A stretch of DNA of 8,182 bases. It comes from WHTX01 sp038255145 (GTDB taxonomy: Bacteria > Actinomycetota > Acidimicrobiia > Acidimicrobiales > CAIXPF01). The stretch is taken from contig JBBSLP010000114.1 of assembly GCA_038255145.1 (NCBI GenBank), forward strand, positions 1 to 8,182, in the 5' to 3' direction. Positions 1-5,938 of the stretch are shown one piece after another. Numbering within the stretch: the first letter of the stretch is position 1; each line of letters opens with the position of its first letter. The position numbers were made by a program, and so were the translations under genes. The notes beneath the pieces are model-generated. The model saw only the letters and a list, made by a program, of their open reading frames with translations. It did no database searches and was not told the origin of the DNA.

Positions 1-623
1 CCCAGCTCGGCGGCCACCCGGGCATGATCGCCCGCCGCCTCCTGGGCGTACCGGCCCCGTACCTTGCTGACCGGGACACCCTCGGTCACCGCCTCGCCAT
101 AGACGGCGTACTCCCGGACGTAAGTGCCGCAGGTCGGGATCCCAGCGGCTACCAGGCTGTTCTGGGCCCGCAAAGCGGTCGAGGCCGACCGCGGATCCAC
201 CCGGACCAGGAGCATCCTGTACAGCACCTCCCGAGGCCCGACAACCGTACGGACTGTCTCCATGGCCGACGCCAGGTCCATGGGGGAGGGGCCCGACGGG
301 CACACCACCAGGTCGGCGACATCGACGACCTGGGCAAAACCGGCCGAGTCCAGCCGCGGCGGACAGTCGATCACCACCAGATCGAAGTCGGCGACCTCAA
401 CCACCCGGGCCAGCATCGCCGGCCGCAGCTCCTTGGCCACCGTGAAGCCCAGCCCGTCCTCGGACCGCTCCGCCCACCACGCAGCGCTACCCGCCGCCTG
501 TGGGTCGGTATCCACTAGCAGCACCCGCAGGCCGAGCTCCGTCCACGCCGCCGCCAGACCAACCGAGGTCGTCGTCTTCCCGACGCCCCCCTTGCCCGCA
601 GCCACCGTCACGACCTTGCCCAC
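1..623 (-). CDS. parA: ParA-family partition ATPase (3' end outside window)
   Basis: Walker-type ATPase of the ParA/MinD superfamily, which drives plasmid or chromosome segregation by ATP-dependent binding to nucleoid DNA. About 207 residues are visible. The deviant Walker A motif KGGVGKTT lies at residues 11-18, followed by the Walker A' region LLVDTDPQ (about 36-43), the Walker B-like VVIDCPPRLDS (about 84-94), and the family-typical SGPSPMDL and LLVRVDPRS stretches. I chose the GTG at 623 because an AAGGAGG ribosome site (636-630) lies about 6 nt upstream and the Walker A motif then sits at the usual distance from the N-terminus. The reading frame is open to the window edge. It is divergent from the helix-turn-helix gene at 801, with a repeat cluster between them that could be its centromere or operator. 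A ParB partner would be expected beyond the left edge but cannot be seen. Confidence 0.93.
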   Translation of the reverse strand, partial: MGKVVTVAAGKGGVGKTTTSVGLAAAWTELGLRVLLVDTDPQAAGSAAWWAERSEDGLGFTVAKELRPAMLARVVEVADFDLVVIDCPPRLDSAGFAQVVDVADLVVCPSGPSPMDLASAMETVRTVVGPREVLYRMLLVRVDPRSASTALRAQNSLVAAGIPTCGTYVREYAVYGEAVTEGVPVSKVRGRYAQEAAGDHARVAAEL

Positions 624-636
624 TCGCGCCCTCCTT
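624..636 (-). promoter_or_regulatory. Shine-Dalgarno site fixing the parA start
   Basis: On the minus strand AAGGAGG (636-630) precedes the GTG at 623 by about 6 nt. This is the strongest ribosome-binding site at the left end. It decides the start of parA, which has no ATG near the Walker A motif. Confidence 0.7.
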
Positions 637-643
637 CGTCGAC

Positions 644-707
644 CCAGAGTCCAAGGCTACCAGAGTTCCGGACTACCGGACCCCCGGACACCGGAGTAAC
701 AGAGTCC
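644..707. repeat. Cluster of short direct repeats between divergent parA and HTH genes
   Basis: CAGAGT occurs three times (645-650, 661-666, 700-705). Between the last two copies are four CCGGA copies (668-672, 676-680, 684-688, 691-695) at 8, 8 and 7 bp spacing, the first three as CCGGAC. The array fills the gap between the parA start and the upstream region of the HTH gene. Such phased repeats are typical of iterons, partition centromeres (parS/parC) or multi-site operators. Which of these it is remains inference. The likely ligand is the neighbouring HTH protein or an unseen ParB. Confidence 0.6.
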
Positions 708-720
708 GTGATGCGCCATC

Positions 721-736
721 GCGCGCGGTCGCGCGC
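721..736. repeat. GC-only hairpin upstream of the HTH gene
   Basis: GCGCGC (721-726) and GCGCGC (731-736) flank a GGTC loop. A GTCATGAC palindrome follows at 738-745. Both lie in the presumed leader of the HTH gene and could be operator or mRNA structure. No function can be assigned. Confidence 0.35.
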
Positions 737-800
737 TGTCATGACCGGCCACGATGAGCATCCACCCTCTGCGGCCTGGAGTTCGCGACTATTGCCGCCC

Positions 801-1283
801 ATGGCAGAGAACCCCTTCGAGAACCTGCTGACCGCCAAGGACATCGCTCAGGAACTCGGGCTCAGCAGCCCCTACGTCAGCACGCTCCTGGCGGGAGGCG
901 CCATGCCGGTTCTCCGCCACAACGGCCGGGTGTTCGTCCGCCGCGATGACTTTGAGACGTTCGTTCGCAGCAGGAGGCCTCGGGCCAAGTTCATCCGCGG
1001 TCTCAGCCCGGCCACCGTCGAGGCCCTGCGAGTCCTGGTCGAGTGGCGTGAGGCTCGCGTGATCGAGCTGGCCATCGGCCTCGACCGCGCACCCGGCAAC
1101 GTTCGCAAGCACGTCACCCTCCTGAACCACGCCGGCTACATCGAACGGGGGAGCGAGCCCGGCGTCTGGACCCCAACGATCGAAGGCGACGCCTTCGCCG
1201 CAGACCCCGCCACTAACGCCGCTCTTGCCGGGCGTCCCACCCCGCCCGCCCTCACCGAGAAGGACTTCGCCGTCTCCGCCTGA
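801..1283 (+). CDS. Two-domain helix-turn-helix DNA-binding protein
   Basis: Protein of 160 residues from the ATG at 801. The N-terminal part (about residues 8-55, from LTAKDIAQELGL to RRDDFETFV) has the layout of an excisionase/MerR-like HTH: helix-turn-helix, a short wing around the RVFVRR strand, then a closing helix. The second part (about 63-120, from LSPATVEALRVL to the GVWTPT strand) reads as a winged helix of the MarR/ArsR type. The C-terminal tail is acidic and disordered. The frame stays open upstream to a GTG/ATG pair at 708/711, but that extension is arginine-rich and runs into the repeat array, so I prefer 801, although no good ribosome site precedes either. Divergence from parA suggests a regulator of the partition operon or a centromere-binding partner. 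It could also be a simple excisionase-like regulator. The function is inferred. Confidence 0.75.
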   Translation: MAENPFENLLTAKDIAQELGLSSPYVSTLLAGGAMPVLRHNGRVFVRRDDFETFVRSRRPRAKFIRGLSPATVEALRVLVEWREARVIELAIGLDRAPGNVRKHVTLLNHAGYIERGSEPGVWTPTIEGDAFAADPATNAALAGRPTPPALTEKDFAVSA

Positions 1284-1298
1284 CCCTGAAAAGCCGAA

Positions 1299-1321
1299 GG
1301 GCGCCCCTGGAACGGGCGCCC
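1299..1321 (+). terminator. GC hairpin after the HTH gene (terminator-like)
   Basis: GGGCGCCC (1299-1306) and GGGCGCCC (1314-1321) form a perfect 8-bp stem with a 7-nt loop, 15 bp after the HTH stop codon. There is no T-run, so it is a terminator of the GC-rich actinobacterial kind at best. It may also insulate the replication gene downstream. Confidence 0.5.
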
Positions 1322-1347
1322 CTCGCAGTCCCTGAAAGGAACTCAAC

Positions 1348-1443
1348 TTGGTCCCCCAACGGTACACCGCTTCGGCGGCGCGCGGGTGGCACTCCGTCGC
1401 GCACGGACGATCAACCGCGCCGAGGGGTGCCGAACAGCGGTGA
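1348..1443 (+). CDS. Putative 31-codon leader ORF overlapping the start of the replication gene
   Basis: A TTG at 1348 is preceded 7 nt upstream by AAAGGA (1335-1340), the clearest ribosome site between the HTH gene and the replication gene. The frame runs 31 codons (beginning MVPQRYTASA, ending GAEQR) to a TGA at 1441-1443. The GTG at 1440 in the replication frame overlaps that stop as GTGA. This is the geometry of translational coupling, as in leader peptides of some plasmid rep genes. The peptide resembles nothing I know, and TTG starts are uncommon, so the call rests only on the ribosome site and the overlap. Confidence 0.35.
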   Translation: MVPQRYTASAARGWHSVAHGRSTAPRGAEQR

Positions 1444-3062
1444 CCCGCAAGCCCCGGGCCGTCGGCCCCATTCCTCCTGCGCCTAGGCCCGTCTGGGACC
1501 GTCTGGCGCGGGCGGTTGCTGGTCGTACCAGCGATTGTCGGGTGGGGGAGGGGGGCAACTGTTACCGGGCGGCCAGTTGGCCGTCGGGGGCGCCTGAGGG
1601 CCCGTGGGCGGTGCATTTGGCCGATGGGGGAGTGTTCCGGACGTTGGCGCTCGACCTTGATGTCGGCTTGGGCGATGTGGAGGTGTCGCTGGCGGCGGTG
1701 CGGTTTTTGTTCGACCAGGTGGGGGTGGCGCATGTGGTGTGCCGGTCGGGGCCGGCTGGGGGGGCGCATGTGTTGGCCACGTTCGAGGAGGGTCTGCGGT
1801 TGCCGGCGGCCCGGGGGTTGTGCGCGGCGTTGCGGGGGATCGCGCCGGCGTTGGATGCCAGTTGCATGGCGAATGTGGAGACGGGGGCGATCCGGCCTCC
1901 GTTGGCCCCGCACCGGGGCGGGGGCCGTTCGGAGCTGGTCGATGTTGATGAGGCCGGGGCGGTGCAGGTCTTGGAGGTGGGGAACGGACCGGAGGTTCTG
2001 GTTCGTCTGGGGGAGGTGCTGGGGGTCCCGGAGCGGGTGATGAGCCCGGCTCGTAAGCCGTTGAGCAGGCGGGTGTACGGGTTGCTGCGCAGTGGTGAGG
2101 GGCGGGTCGGCTACCCGCGGCCCAACGGCACGGGCCCGGATGTGTCGGCCATGGTGATGGCTGTGTTCCTGTCGGCTTTGGACGCCGGGTGGGACACGGC
2201 GTGGGCCCGCCGGCAGCTTGATGACCGCCGGAACTGGCTGGCCGGACAGTTGGATGCCCGCCGGGTCGCCAAGGGGCCGCGGGCGTTCGAGGGGTGGCTG
2301 GCGCATCTGGAGGCGGCGGCCCGGGCTAAGCACCGGGCGGATCCGCCGGTGTCGGGGGCGGTGGAGGGCCGGGCCTTGGTCGAGGGGGCGGCGGCGGCTG
2401 TGGCGGCGGCGGCGTGGACGGGTCGGACGGGCCTGACCGACATGTGTGTGCTGGCCGCCCATTTGGTCCGGGCGCGGGCGTGTTCGAGCGTGATCCACAC
2501 GGCGTCGCAGCGGGAGGTGGCGGAGCTGGCCGGGGTCACTCGCCACACTGCGGCGGTGGCCCATCGACGTTTGCAGGCCGCCGGATGGCTTCGGGTTGAG
2601 GCGGCACCCTCGGCGGTGGACGCCACGTTGTGGCGCCTGGCCGTGCCGTTGCAGCCGTTCTGTGAGTCGGGGCCGTTGGGTCCGGGCCCGGTGGGTCATG
2701 ACCTGTTCGGCTGGCGGGGCGTGGGCAAGGCGGCGGCCCGCCTGTACGAGGCTTTGGGTTCGGGTTCGGTGACGGTGGTGGAGTTGGCGGCCCGTACCGG
2801 GCTGCACCCGGGGACGTGCCGTCGGTCGCTGCGCCGCCTGGCTGATGTCGGTGTGGCCGCCCTGGACCCGGTGAGCGGCCGCTGGTGCCTGGTGGAGGGT
2901 CATGTCCTTGATGAGGCGGTGGAGGGCTCTGCGTGTGCGGGGGCCCTGGTCCGCCGGCGGATCCGTCACGACTTGGACCGGCGGGCGTGGACGATCTGGC
3001 GGACCGTGCACCCCCGGTCCCAGCCCGGCGGGCCGGCCCCGCCCTTCCAAGCCGCCGCCTGA
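1440..3062 (+). CDS. Plasmid replication protein: AEP-primase-like domain with C-terminal winged helices
   Basis: From the GTG at 1440 the protein has 540 residues; the frame also holds a GTG at 1386 (558 residues). The N-terminal third has the pattern of archaeo-eukaryotic primase-like proteins: a strand ending in ALDLDV (acidic pair about 72-74), a SGPAGGAH motif (about 103-110) equivalent to the family's S/G-x-H motif, and an IRPPLAPHRGGG segment (about 151-162). The middle is helical. The last third has two winged helices: REVAELAGVTRHTAAVAHRRL (about 358-378, recognition helix at its end) and VVELAARTGLHPGTCRRSL (about 446-464). Primase plus wHTH is a known arrangement for actinobacterial plasmid initiators, which recognise iterons and prime synthesis at the origin. 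No ribosome site precedes 1386; 1440 overlaps the leader ORF stop, which favours it. The primase assignment is inferred from motifs and the order of domains. Confidence 0.7.
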   Translation: MTRKPRAVGPIPPAPRPVWDRLARAVAGRTSDCRVGEGGNCYRAASWPSGAPEGPWAVHLADGGVFRTLALDLDVGLGDVEVSLAAVRFLFDQVGVAHVVCRSGPAGGAHVLATFEEGLRLPAARGLCAALRGIAPALDASCMANVETGAIRPPLAPHRGGGRSELVDVDEAGAVQVLEVGNGPEVLVRLGEVLGVPERVMSPARKPLSRRVYGLLRSGEGRVGYPRPNGTGPDVSAMVMAVFLSALDAGWDTAWARRQLDDRRNWLAGQLDARRVAKGPRAFEGWLAHLEAAARAKHRADPPVSGAVEGRALVEGAAAAVAAAAWTGRTGLTDMCVLAAHLVRARACSSVIHTASQREVAELAGVTRHTAAVAHRRLQAAGWLRVEAAPSAVDATLWRLAVPLQPFCESGPLGPGPVGHDLFGWRGVGKAAARLYEALGSGSVTVVELAARTGLHPGTCRRSLRRLADVGVAALDPVSGRWCLVEGHVLDEAVEGSACAGALVRRRIRHDLDRRAWTIWRTVHPRSQPGGPAPPFQAAA

Positions 3063-3177
3063 ACCCCCTCTAAGCGCCACCCCGGGCATCGGCGCGCCTT
3101 TGGGCTCCCGCCCTTGCCTGTTCGGGTGTCCTGCGGCCCCGGGAGGCCCCTGGCACGACCCGTCGCCCCTTCCGGGA

Positions 3178-3210
3178 GGGGCCGGTCGGGGCCGGTCGGG
3201 GCGACCGGCC
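3178..3210 (+). terminator. Tandem repeat plus perfect stem-loop downstream of the replication gene
   Basis: GGCCGGTCG (3190-3198) pairs perfectly with CGACCGGCC (3202-3210) around a GGG loop. Its left arm is the second copy of a tandem 10-bp repeat starting at 3178. The hairpin lies about 130 bp past the replication gene stop. It is a candidate terminator or an origin structure. It lacks a T-tract. Confidence 0.45.
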
Positions 3211-3323
3211 AGGGTGGTCGAGGCTTCGACGGCTACCGACGCGCCGTAACCGCCCCTGTGCGTCCTCGGAGGTTTCGCGCCGCAACCCCCCTTCTGCCTT
3301 ACACCCCCCGTAGGGAGGTCTAG

Positions 3324-3506
3324 GTGGTCATGTTCAGCGCGGAGAGTGACAGCGGACCGGGGAAGGTCCTCGGGTGGTGGTTCACCGGCAGTTGCGTGCT
3401 CGCCGGTGTCCGGGATGGGTTGCGTAGAGGGACGGATCACGCCAGGCCGTGTGGTGGGGCGGCTCAGAGCCCCGTGGGCGGCCTGGATGGGGTGGGGGAG
3501 GGGTAG
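3324..3506 (+). CDS. Small hypothetical ORF with a good ribosome site
   Basis: GTG at 3324, or ATG at 3330, follows GGGAGG (3313-3318) at normal spacing, giving up to 60 codons. The peptide (starting VVMFSAESDSGPG, then VLGWWFTGSCVLAGV) has a short hydrophobic centre but no recognisable domain. Its last codons coincide with a G-run containing the TGGGGGAG octamer. The ribosome site is the only real support, so it may be a chance ORF in high-GC DNA. Confidence 0.25.
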   Translation: MVMFSAESDSGPGKVLGWWFTGSCVLAGVRDGLRRGTDHARPCGGAAQSPVGGLDGVGEG

Positions 3507-3801
3507 AGGGCGCGGGGCGATTCGTGATCCCCAGAAGGCCCCCGTGGTGACGTTTACGCCGACGTGGTGGGTGATATCGAGGAGGTCCTGGTTCTGTGGC
3601 GACACTCCGAGCCGGGGAGGTGGCGGGGGAGTGGCCGTTGTGCGCCGGCGTCGCTAGAAGCAGATGGGGGGTGTGGGGGAGTCTGCTGGTCGGGGTTTTC
3701 CCGCCGCCTCGACCTCCTTCCCGGCCTGTGGGTGGGACTCCGGCTGGGTCCTGCCGGTCATCTTCAGGATCCGCGTCGGGGCCGGCGACCTACGGTTGTG
3801 A

Positions 3802-3817
3802 GCCGATTAGAATCGGC
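3802..3817 (+). promoter_or_regulatory. Palindromic operator overlapping a likely -10 box of lsr2
   Basis: GCCGATT-AG-AATCGGC is a perfect dyad centred on 3809-3810. Its middle reads TAGAAT (3808-3813), a good actinobacterial -10 hexamer, 27 bp before the lsr2 start. No convincing -35 is seen. A repressor on this dyad would block the promoter, possibly an HTH protein of this element. It is also the most AT-rich spot nearby. Confidence 0.5.
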
Positions 3818-3840
3818 GGTAACGACCCCTGTGGAAGGTG

Positions 3841-4197
3841 ATGAGATTGTCGCAGCGCACCGAGGTGCTCATGACGTGTGATGTTCATGACGGAGACGCC
3901 GACGCGGTCGAGACGGTGGCTTTCACGGTGGAGGGAAAGTCCTACGAGTTTGAGCTTTGCGACGCCCACCTGGCCGAGTTCCGTGAGGCAACCGAGATCT
4001 GGTCGTCGCACTCCCGGCCAGTCGGCCGGCGGCCGGGAGTGCGACGACCAGGAGCTCGTCGAGGTGGGCAAGGCCGCACCGGGAACGGCCCGTCCACGGC
4101 TGAAGTCCGCGAGTGGGCTCGAGCCCAGGGGATTCCGATCGGCGGACGCGGCCGCATTCCTGCTGAGCTGCGGGCCTCGTTCGACGCTGCACACTGA
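3841..4197 (+). CDS. lsr2: Lsr2-family nucleoid-associated xenogeneic silencer
   Basis: Protein of 118 residues, the usual Lsr2 length. Lsr2 is the actinobacterial counterpart of H-NS: it oligomerises through its N-terminus and binds the AT-rich minor groove through its C-terminus, silencing foreign DNA. The N-terminal beta-rich dimer domain is visible as TCDVHDGDADAVETVAFTV and SYEFELCDAHLAEF (about residues 12-47). A basic R/G linker follows (about 55-85). The C-terminal domain has STAEVREWARAQGI and the diagnostic RGR hook in GGRGRIPAEL (RGR at 103-105). I use ATG 3841 because the first beta strand (RTEVLMTCDV) is needed by the fold; GTG 3838 is equally possible and ATG 3871, which has GAGG nearby, would remove that strand. 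A perfect 21-bp inverted repeat lies in the linker coding region. A plasmid-borne copy may hide the element's cargo or keep host silencing balanced. Confidence 0.92.
   Translation: MRLSQRTEVLMTCDVHDGDADAVETVAFTVEGKSYEFELCDAHLAEFREATEIWSSHSRPVGRRPGVRRPGARRGGQGRTGNGPSTAEVREWARAQGIPIGGRGRIPAELRASFDAAH
3999..4051. repeat. Perfect 21-bp inverted repeat inside lsr2
   Basis: Left arm 3999-4019 and right arm 4031-4051 are exact reverse complements with an 11-nt spacer (4020-4030). The arms start CTGGTCGTCG and end CGACGACCAG. The structure encodes residues about 53-71, the flexible linker between the dimer and DNA-binding domains, so the reading frame survives. It could extrude as a cruciform or form a very stable mRNA hairpin. 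It is far longer than expected by chance. Confidence 0.9.
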
Positions 4198-4776
4198 ATC
4201 GGCCCCTCGGCCGGCGACGCGTCCCGGGGTGCCACGACACGCAGCGGTAACAGCGGGCGAAACCGATAGGGGCCTGGTACTTGGTAAGAGGAACGGTTCG
4301 CGGTCATCAGACGCATTCGTTTGCGACTTCTTGATGCTGCCTTCGCCGCTTTATGCCATTCGTCCTGAGGGCTGCGCCCCGACCTGTGGGTTAGGACTGT
4401 TGGGGCGGCGGCCGTTTGCGCCCCTTGGCTGCCGCTGGGGGAGTGGCGGGGGAGGGGCGCTGGTCCGCGGGCTGGGGGAGTAGCCAGCGTTGGTGGTCGA
4501 GCGTTCCGGGCGGTGATCGCCGAACTCCGTGCGTTACGGGGAGAGATGGATGAACAGCGGGCGGCCGAAGAAGGGGCGCAGGTCGTAGGGCCGACCAGGC
4601 CTGAACGCGTCAAGGCGCTTCCCATTGGGGGGGAGTTGGTGGCTGGGTCGTCGGGCGTGCCTGGCGCGGGGAGTTTCTGGCGGGGACAGGAACCAATCGC
4701 GAAGGCGACCACCCCATCGGGTTGAACGGCGTCCCAGCGCCGGGTGCGGGACTGGGGGTCGTAGCCTTCAGCGTCC
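4198..4776. other. Mostly non-coding region between lsr2 and the Ala-rich gene
   Basis: No well-supported gene is visible over about 580 bp. It contains an imperfect hairpin (GCGGCGGCC at 4405-4413 with GGCTGCCGC at 4427-4435, one G-T pair), three strand-biased G-rich octamers clustered at 4436-4480, and one small ORF (4513-4725). GC content dips near 4270-4370, which could hold a promoter or a small RNA, but I see no clear -35/-10 pair. Confidence 0.4.
4513..4725 (+). CDS. Small hypothetical ORF
   Basis: 70-codon frame from a GTG at 4513. The first 20 residues (IAELRALRGEMDEQRAAEEG) look like an amphipathic charged helix; the rest is low-complexity Gly/Pro/Ser. No ribosome site is obvious and no family is recognised. 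An antisense frame here also has high third-position GC, so coding strand is uncertain. It could be a remnant of a larger gene. Confidence 0.25.
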   Translation: MIAELRALRGEMDEQRAAEEGAQVVGPTRPERVKALPIGGELVAGSSGVPGAGSFWRGQEPIAKATTPSG

Positions 4777-5358
4777 ATGGCAAACGACCGGCCTTTGGTG
4801 CTCGACGTCGCCCATCTGGAGGCGCTCCTGGCCAAGACGTTCAACATCGGCTTGGACGTCGGCCGGGGCACTGAGAAGGTCGACCTGGTCCGGTTGCGGC
4901 TGTCGAAGGCGTTGCTGGGCGCCGCCGAGGCCCAGGCCCTGGCCGCCGAGTCGATGGCCATCGAAGGCGGCGTACCAACCGCGAGGATCGCCGAAGCCGA
5001 GGGCCTGGCCCTGCACGCCGCAGCCTTCAACGGCATCCCCGATCCGATCTTCCACCTCACCGCCCGCGCCATGGGCATCGTCACCGGCCTGGCCGGGATC
5101 GAGCCCGACCCGGCTGCCCCCGAACGTGACCTCATCCTCGACGCCGCGCTCGACGCGGCCACGGCACTGGCCAAGCTCCTGGCCTTCCGCCGCGACTGCT
5201 ACACAGCCACGACCGCCGGCGCTCAGGCCCAAGCCTCGGCGAAGCTGGCCGAGTCCGCAGCCGGCCTCGCCAAGGCTGCCGACGCAGTCACCGACCTTCT
5301 GGACCTGGCCCGCAACGTGGCGGCGCCGGCCCGCAAAGGAGAACCGGACCTCAACTGA
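4777..5358 (+). CDS. Hypothetical alanine-rich helical protein
   Basis: 193 residues from the ATG at 4777, the first possible start after an in-frame TAG at 4762. Codon third positions are strongly G/C and the protein is nearly all helix-forming: an N-terminal LVLDVAHLEALLAKTF segment, repeated Ala/Leu/Glu helices, and a C-terminal run of AKLAESAAGLAKAADAV heptads. There is no signal peptide, membrane segment or catalytic motif. I do not recognise the family. Its stop is only 10 bp from the stop of the leftward coiled-coil gene, so the two are convergent and any terminator must lie inside coding sequence. The ribosome site is weak. Given the neighbours, a plasmid maintenance or structural accessory role is possible but unproven. 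Confidence 0.65.
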   Translation: MANDRPLVLDVAHLEALLAKTFNIGLDVGRGTEKVDLVRLRLSKALLGAAEAQALAAESMAIEGGVPTARIAEAEGLALHAAAFNGIPDPIFHLTARAMGIVTGLAGIEPDPAAPERDLILDAALDAATALAKLLAFRRDCYTATTAGAQAQASAKLAESAAGLAKAADAVTDLLDLARNVAAPARKGEPDLN

Positions 5359-5368
5359 CCCCGGGTGG

Positions 5369-5785
5369 TCAGGTTGGGCGCATGGCTCGGGCCACGGCTT
5401 CGGCCACGACGGCGAGTTCCTGGCGGAGGCGGGCGTTCTCCGCCTCGAGGCGGCCGATCCGTGTGTCCCGGTCAGCGAGGGCCCGTTCGAGTTGCTCGCG
5501 CAGCTGGCCTTGCACCATCTGGAGGAGCACACCGTCAGAACTCAACGTGGCCGCCGCGGCCTCGCCGCCGTCTTCACCCGGGGTGGTCGGCGGCGGTGTC
5601 GCCGGCGGTGTCGGCGCCGGCGGGGTGGGCGGGGTGTGTCGGGTGGGGACAGGCAGAGCCGGACGGGCCGTTGCTGGTGTGGTCTCCCGGGCCTCGCTCA
5701 GTGCCCGCCGGGCGGCGGCGAGACCTTGCAGGCCGGATTGGACCGTGTCAGGGCTCAGAGGGTCGTTGAGGGCGTCATCGGCCAC
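5369..5785 (-). CDS. Proline-rich linker and coiled-coil protein, unknown function
   Basis: 138 residues from a GTG at 5785. Three parts are visible: a short helical head (residues 1-35, ADDALNDPLSP to ALSEARE), a Pro/Thr-rich spacer (about 37-70, with PPTPPAPTPP), and a C-terminal coiled coil (about 85-133: LQMVQGQLREQLERALADRD, then IGRLEAENARLRQELAVVAE) with clear leucine heptads. GGGAAGG lies almost on top of the GTG, so the exact start is uncertain, and the frame stays open for at least another 115 bp upstream. It lies downstream of the KfrA-like gene on the same strand with a 153-bp gap, which suggests a shared function in plasmid stability. No family is recognised. It could be a membrane-free scaffolding or oligomerising partner. 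Confidence 0.6.
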   Translation of the reverse strand: MADDALNDPLSPDTVQSGLQGLAAARRALSEARETTPATARPALPVPTRHTPPTPPAPTPPATPPPTTPGEDGGEAAAATLSSDGVLLQMVQGQLREQLERALADRDTRIGRLEAENARLRQELAVVAEAVARAMRPT

Positions 5786-5938
5786 CTTCCCAGTCTGGAC
5801 CGCCCCATGCTGGTGGGCGCGGCCGGGTTCAAGACTCGCTCTCGCCCCTTCCCCCGCGCTCAGAGGCCCGTACAGCCCTTGGATCGACCGGGGGAGGGGT
5901 AGGGGTGCCGGCGAATCGGCCCAGTGCTCGGGTCGGTG

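Larger units (their letters stand above)
3063..3840. other. Long region without a convincing gene; possible origin or control region
   Basis: This stretch of about 780 bp between the replication gene and lsr2 holds no ORF that looks like a real protein. It contains a hairpin of GCCCCT/AGGGGC (3165-3170 and 3177-3182), a tandem 10-bp repeat GGGGCCGGTC (3178-3187, 3188-3197) running into a strong stem-loop, a small ORF with a good ribosome site (3324-3506), two TGGGGGAG octamers (3493, 3674), and the lsr2 promoter region. Position just after the initiator gene makes an origin of replication possible, but no iteron array or AT-rich unwinding element is evident. Confidence 0.45.

Noticed and set aside
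789..3605. 938-codon open frame on the minus strand antisense to the HTH and replication genes
   Set aside because: It lies opposite two genes with clear domains, is extremely rich in Pro/Arg/His with no fold-like pattern, and its length follows from GC-rich third positions on the other strand.
3564..3881. 105-codon plus frame beginning MVGDIEEVLVLWRH
   Set aside because: The first 15 residues vaguely recall a transposase start, but there is no ribosome site, the rest is low complexity, and it overlaps the lsr2 start in another frame.
4405..4435. Imperfect hairpin taken as a possible small RNA or lsr2 terminator
   Set aside because: It is over 200 bp past lsr2, has a 13-nt loop, a G-T pair and no T-run, so nothing specific supports either role.
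3942..5174. 410-codon minus-strand frame across lsr2, the gap and the Ala-rich gene
   Set aside because: It is antisense to lsr2 and to the Ala-rich gene and is low-complexity Ser/Arg/Ala/Pro. The part over 4198-4776 has fair codon third positions but no recognisable domain, so I do not call a gene.
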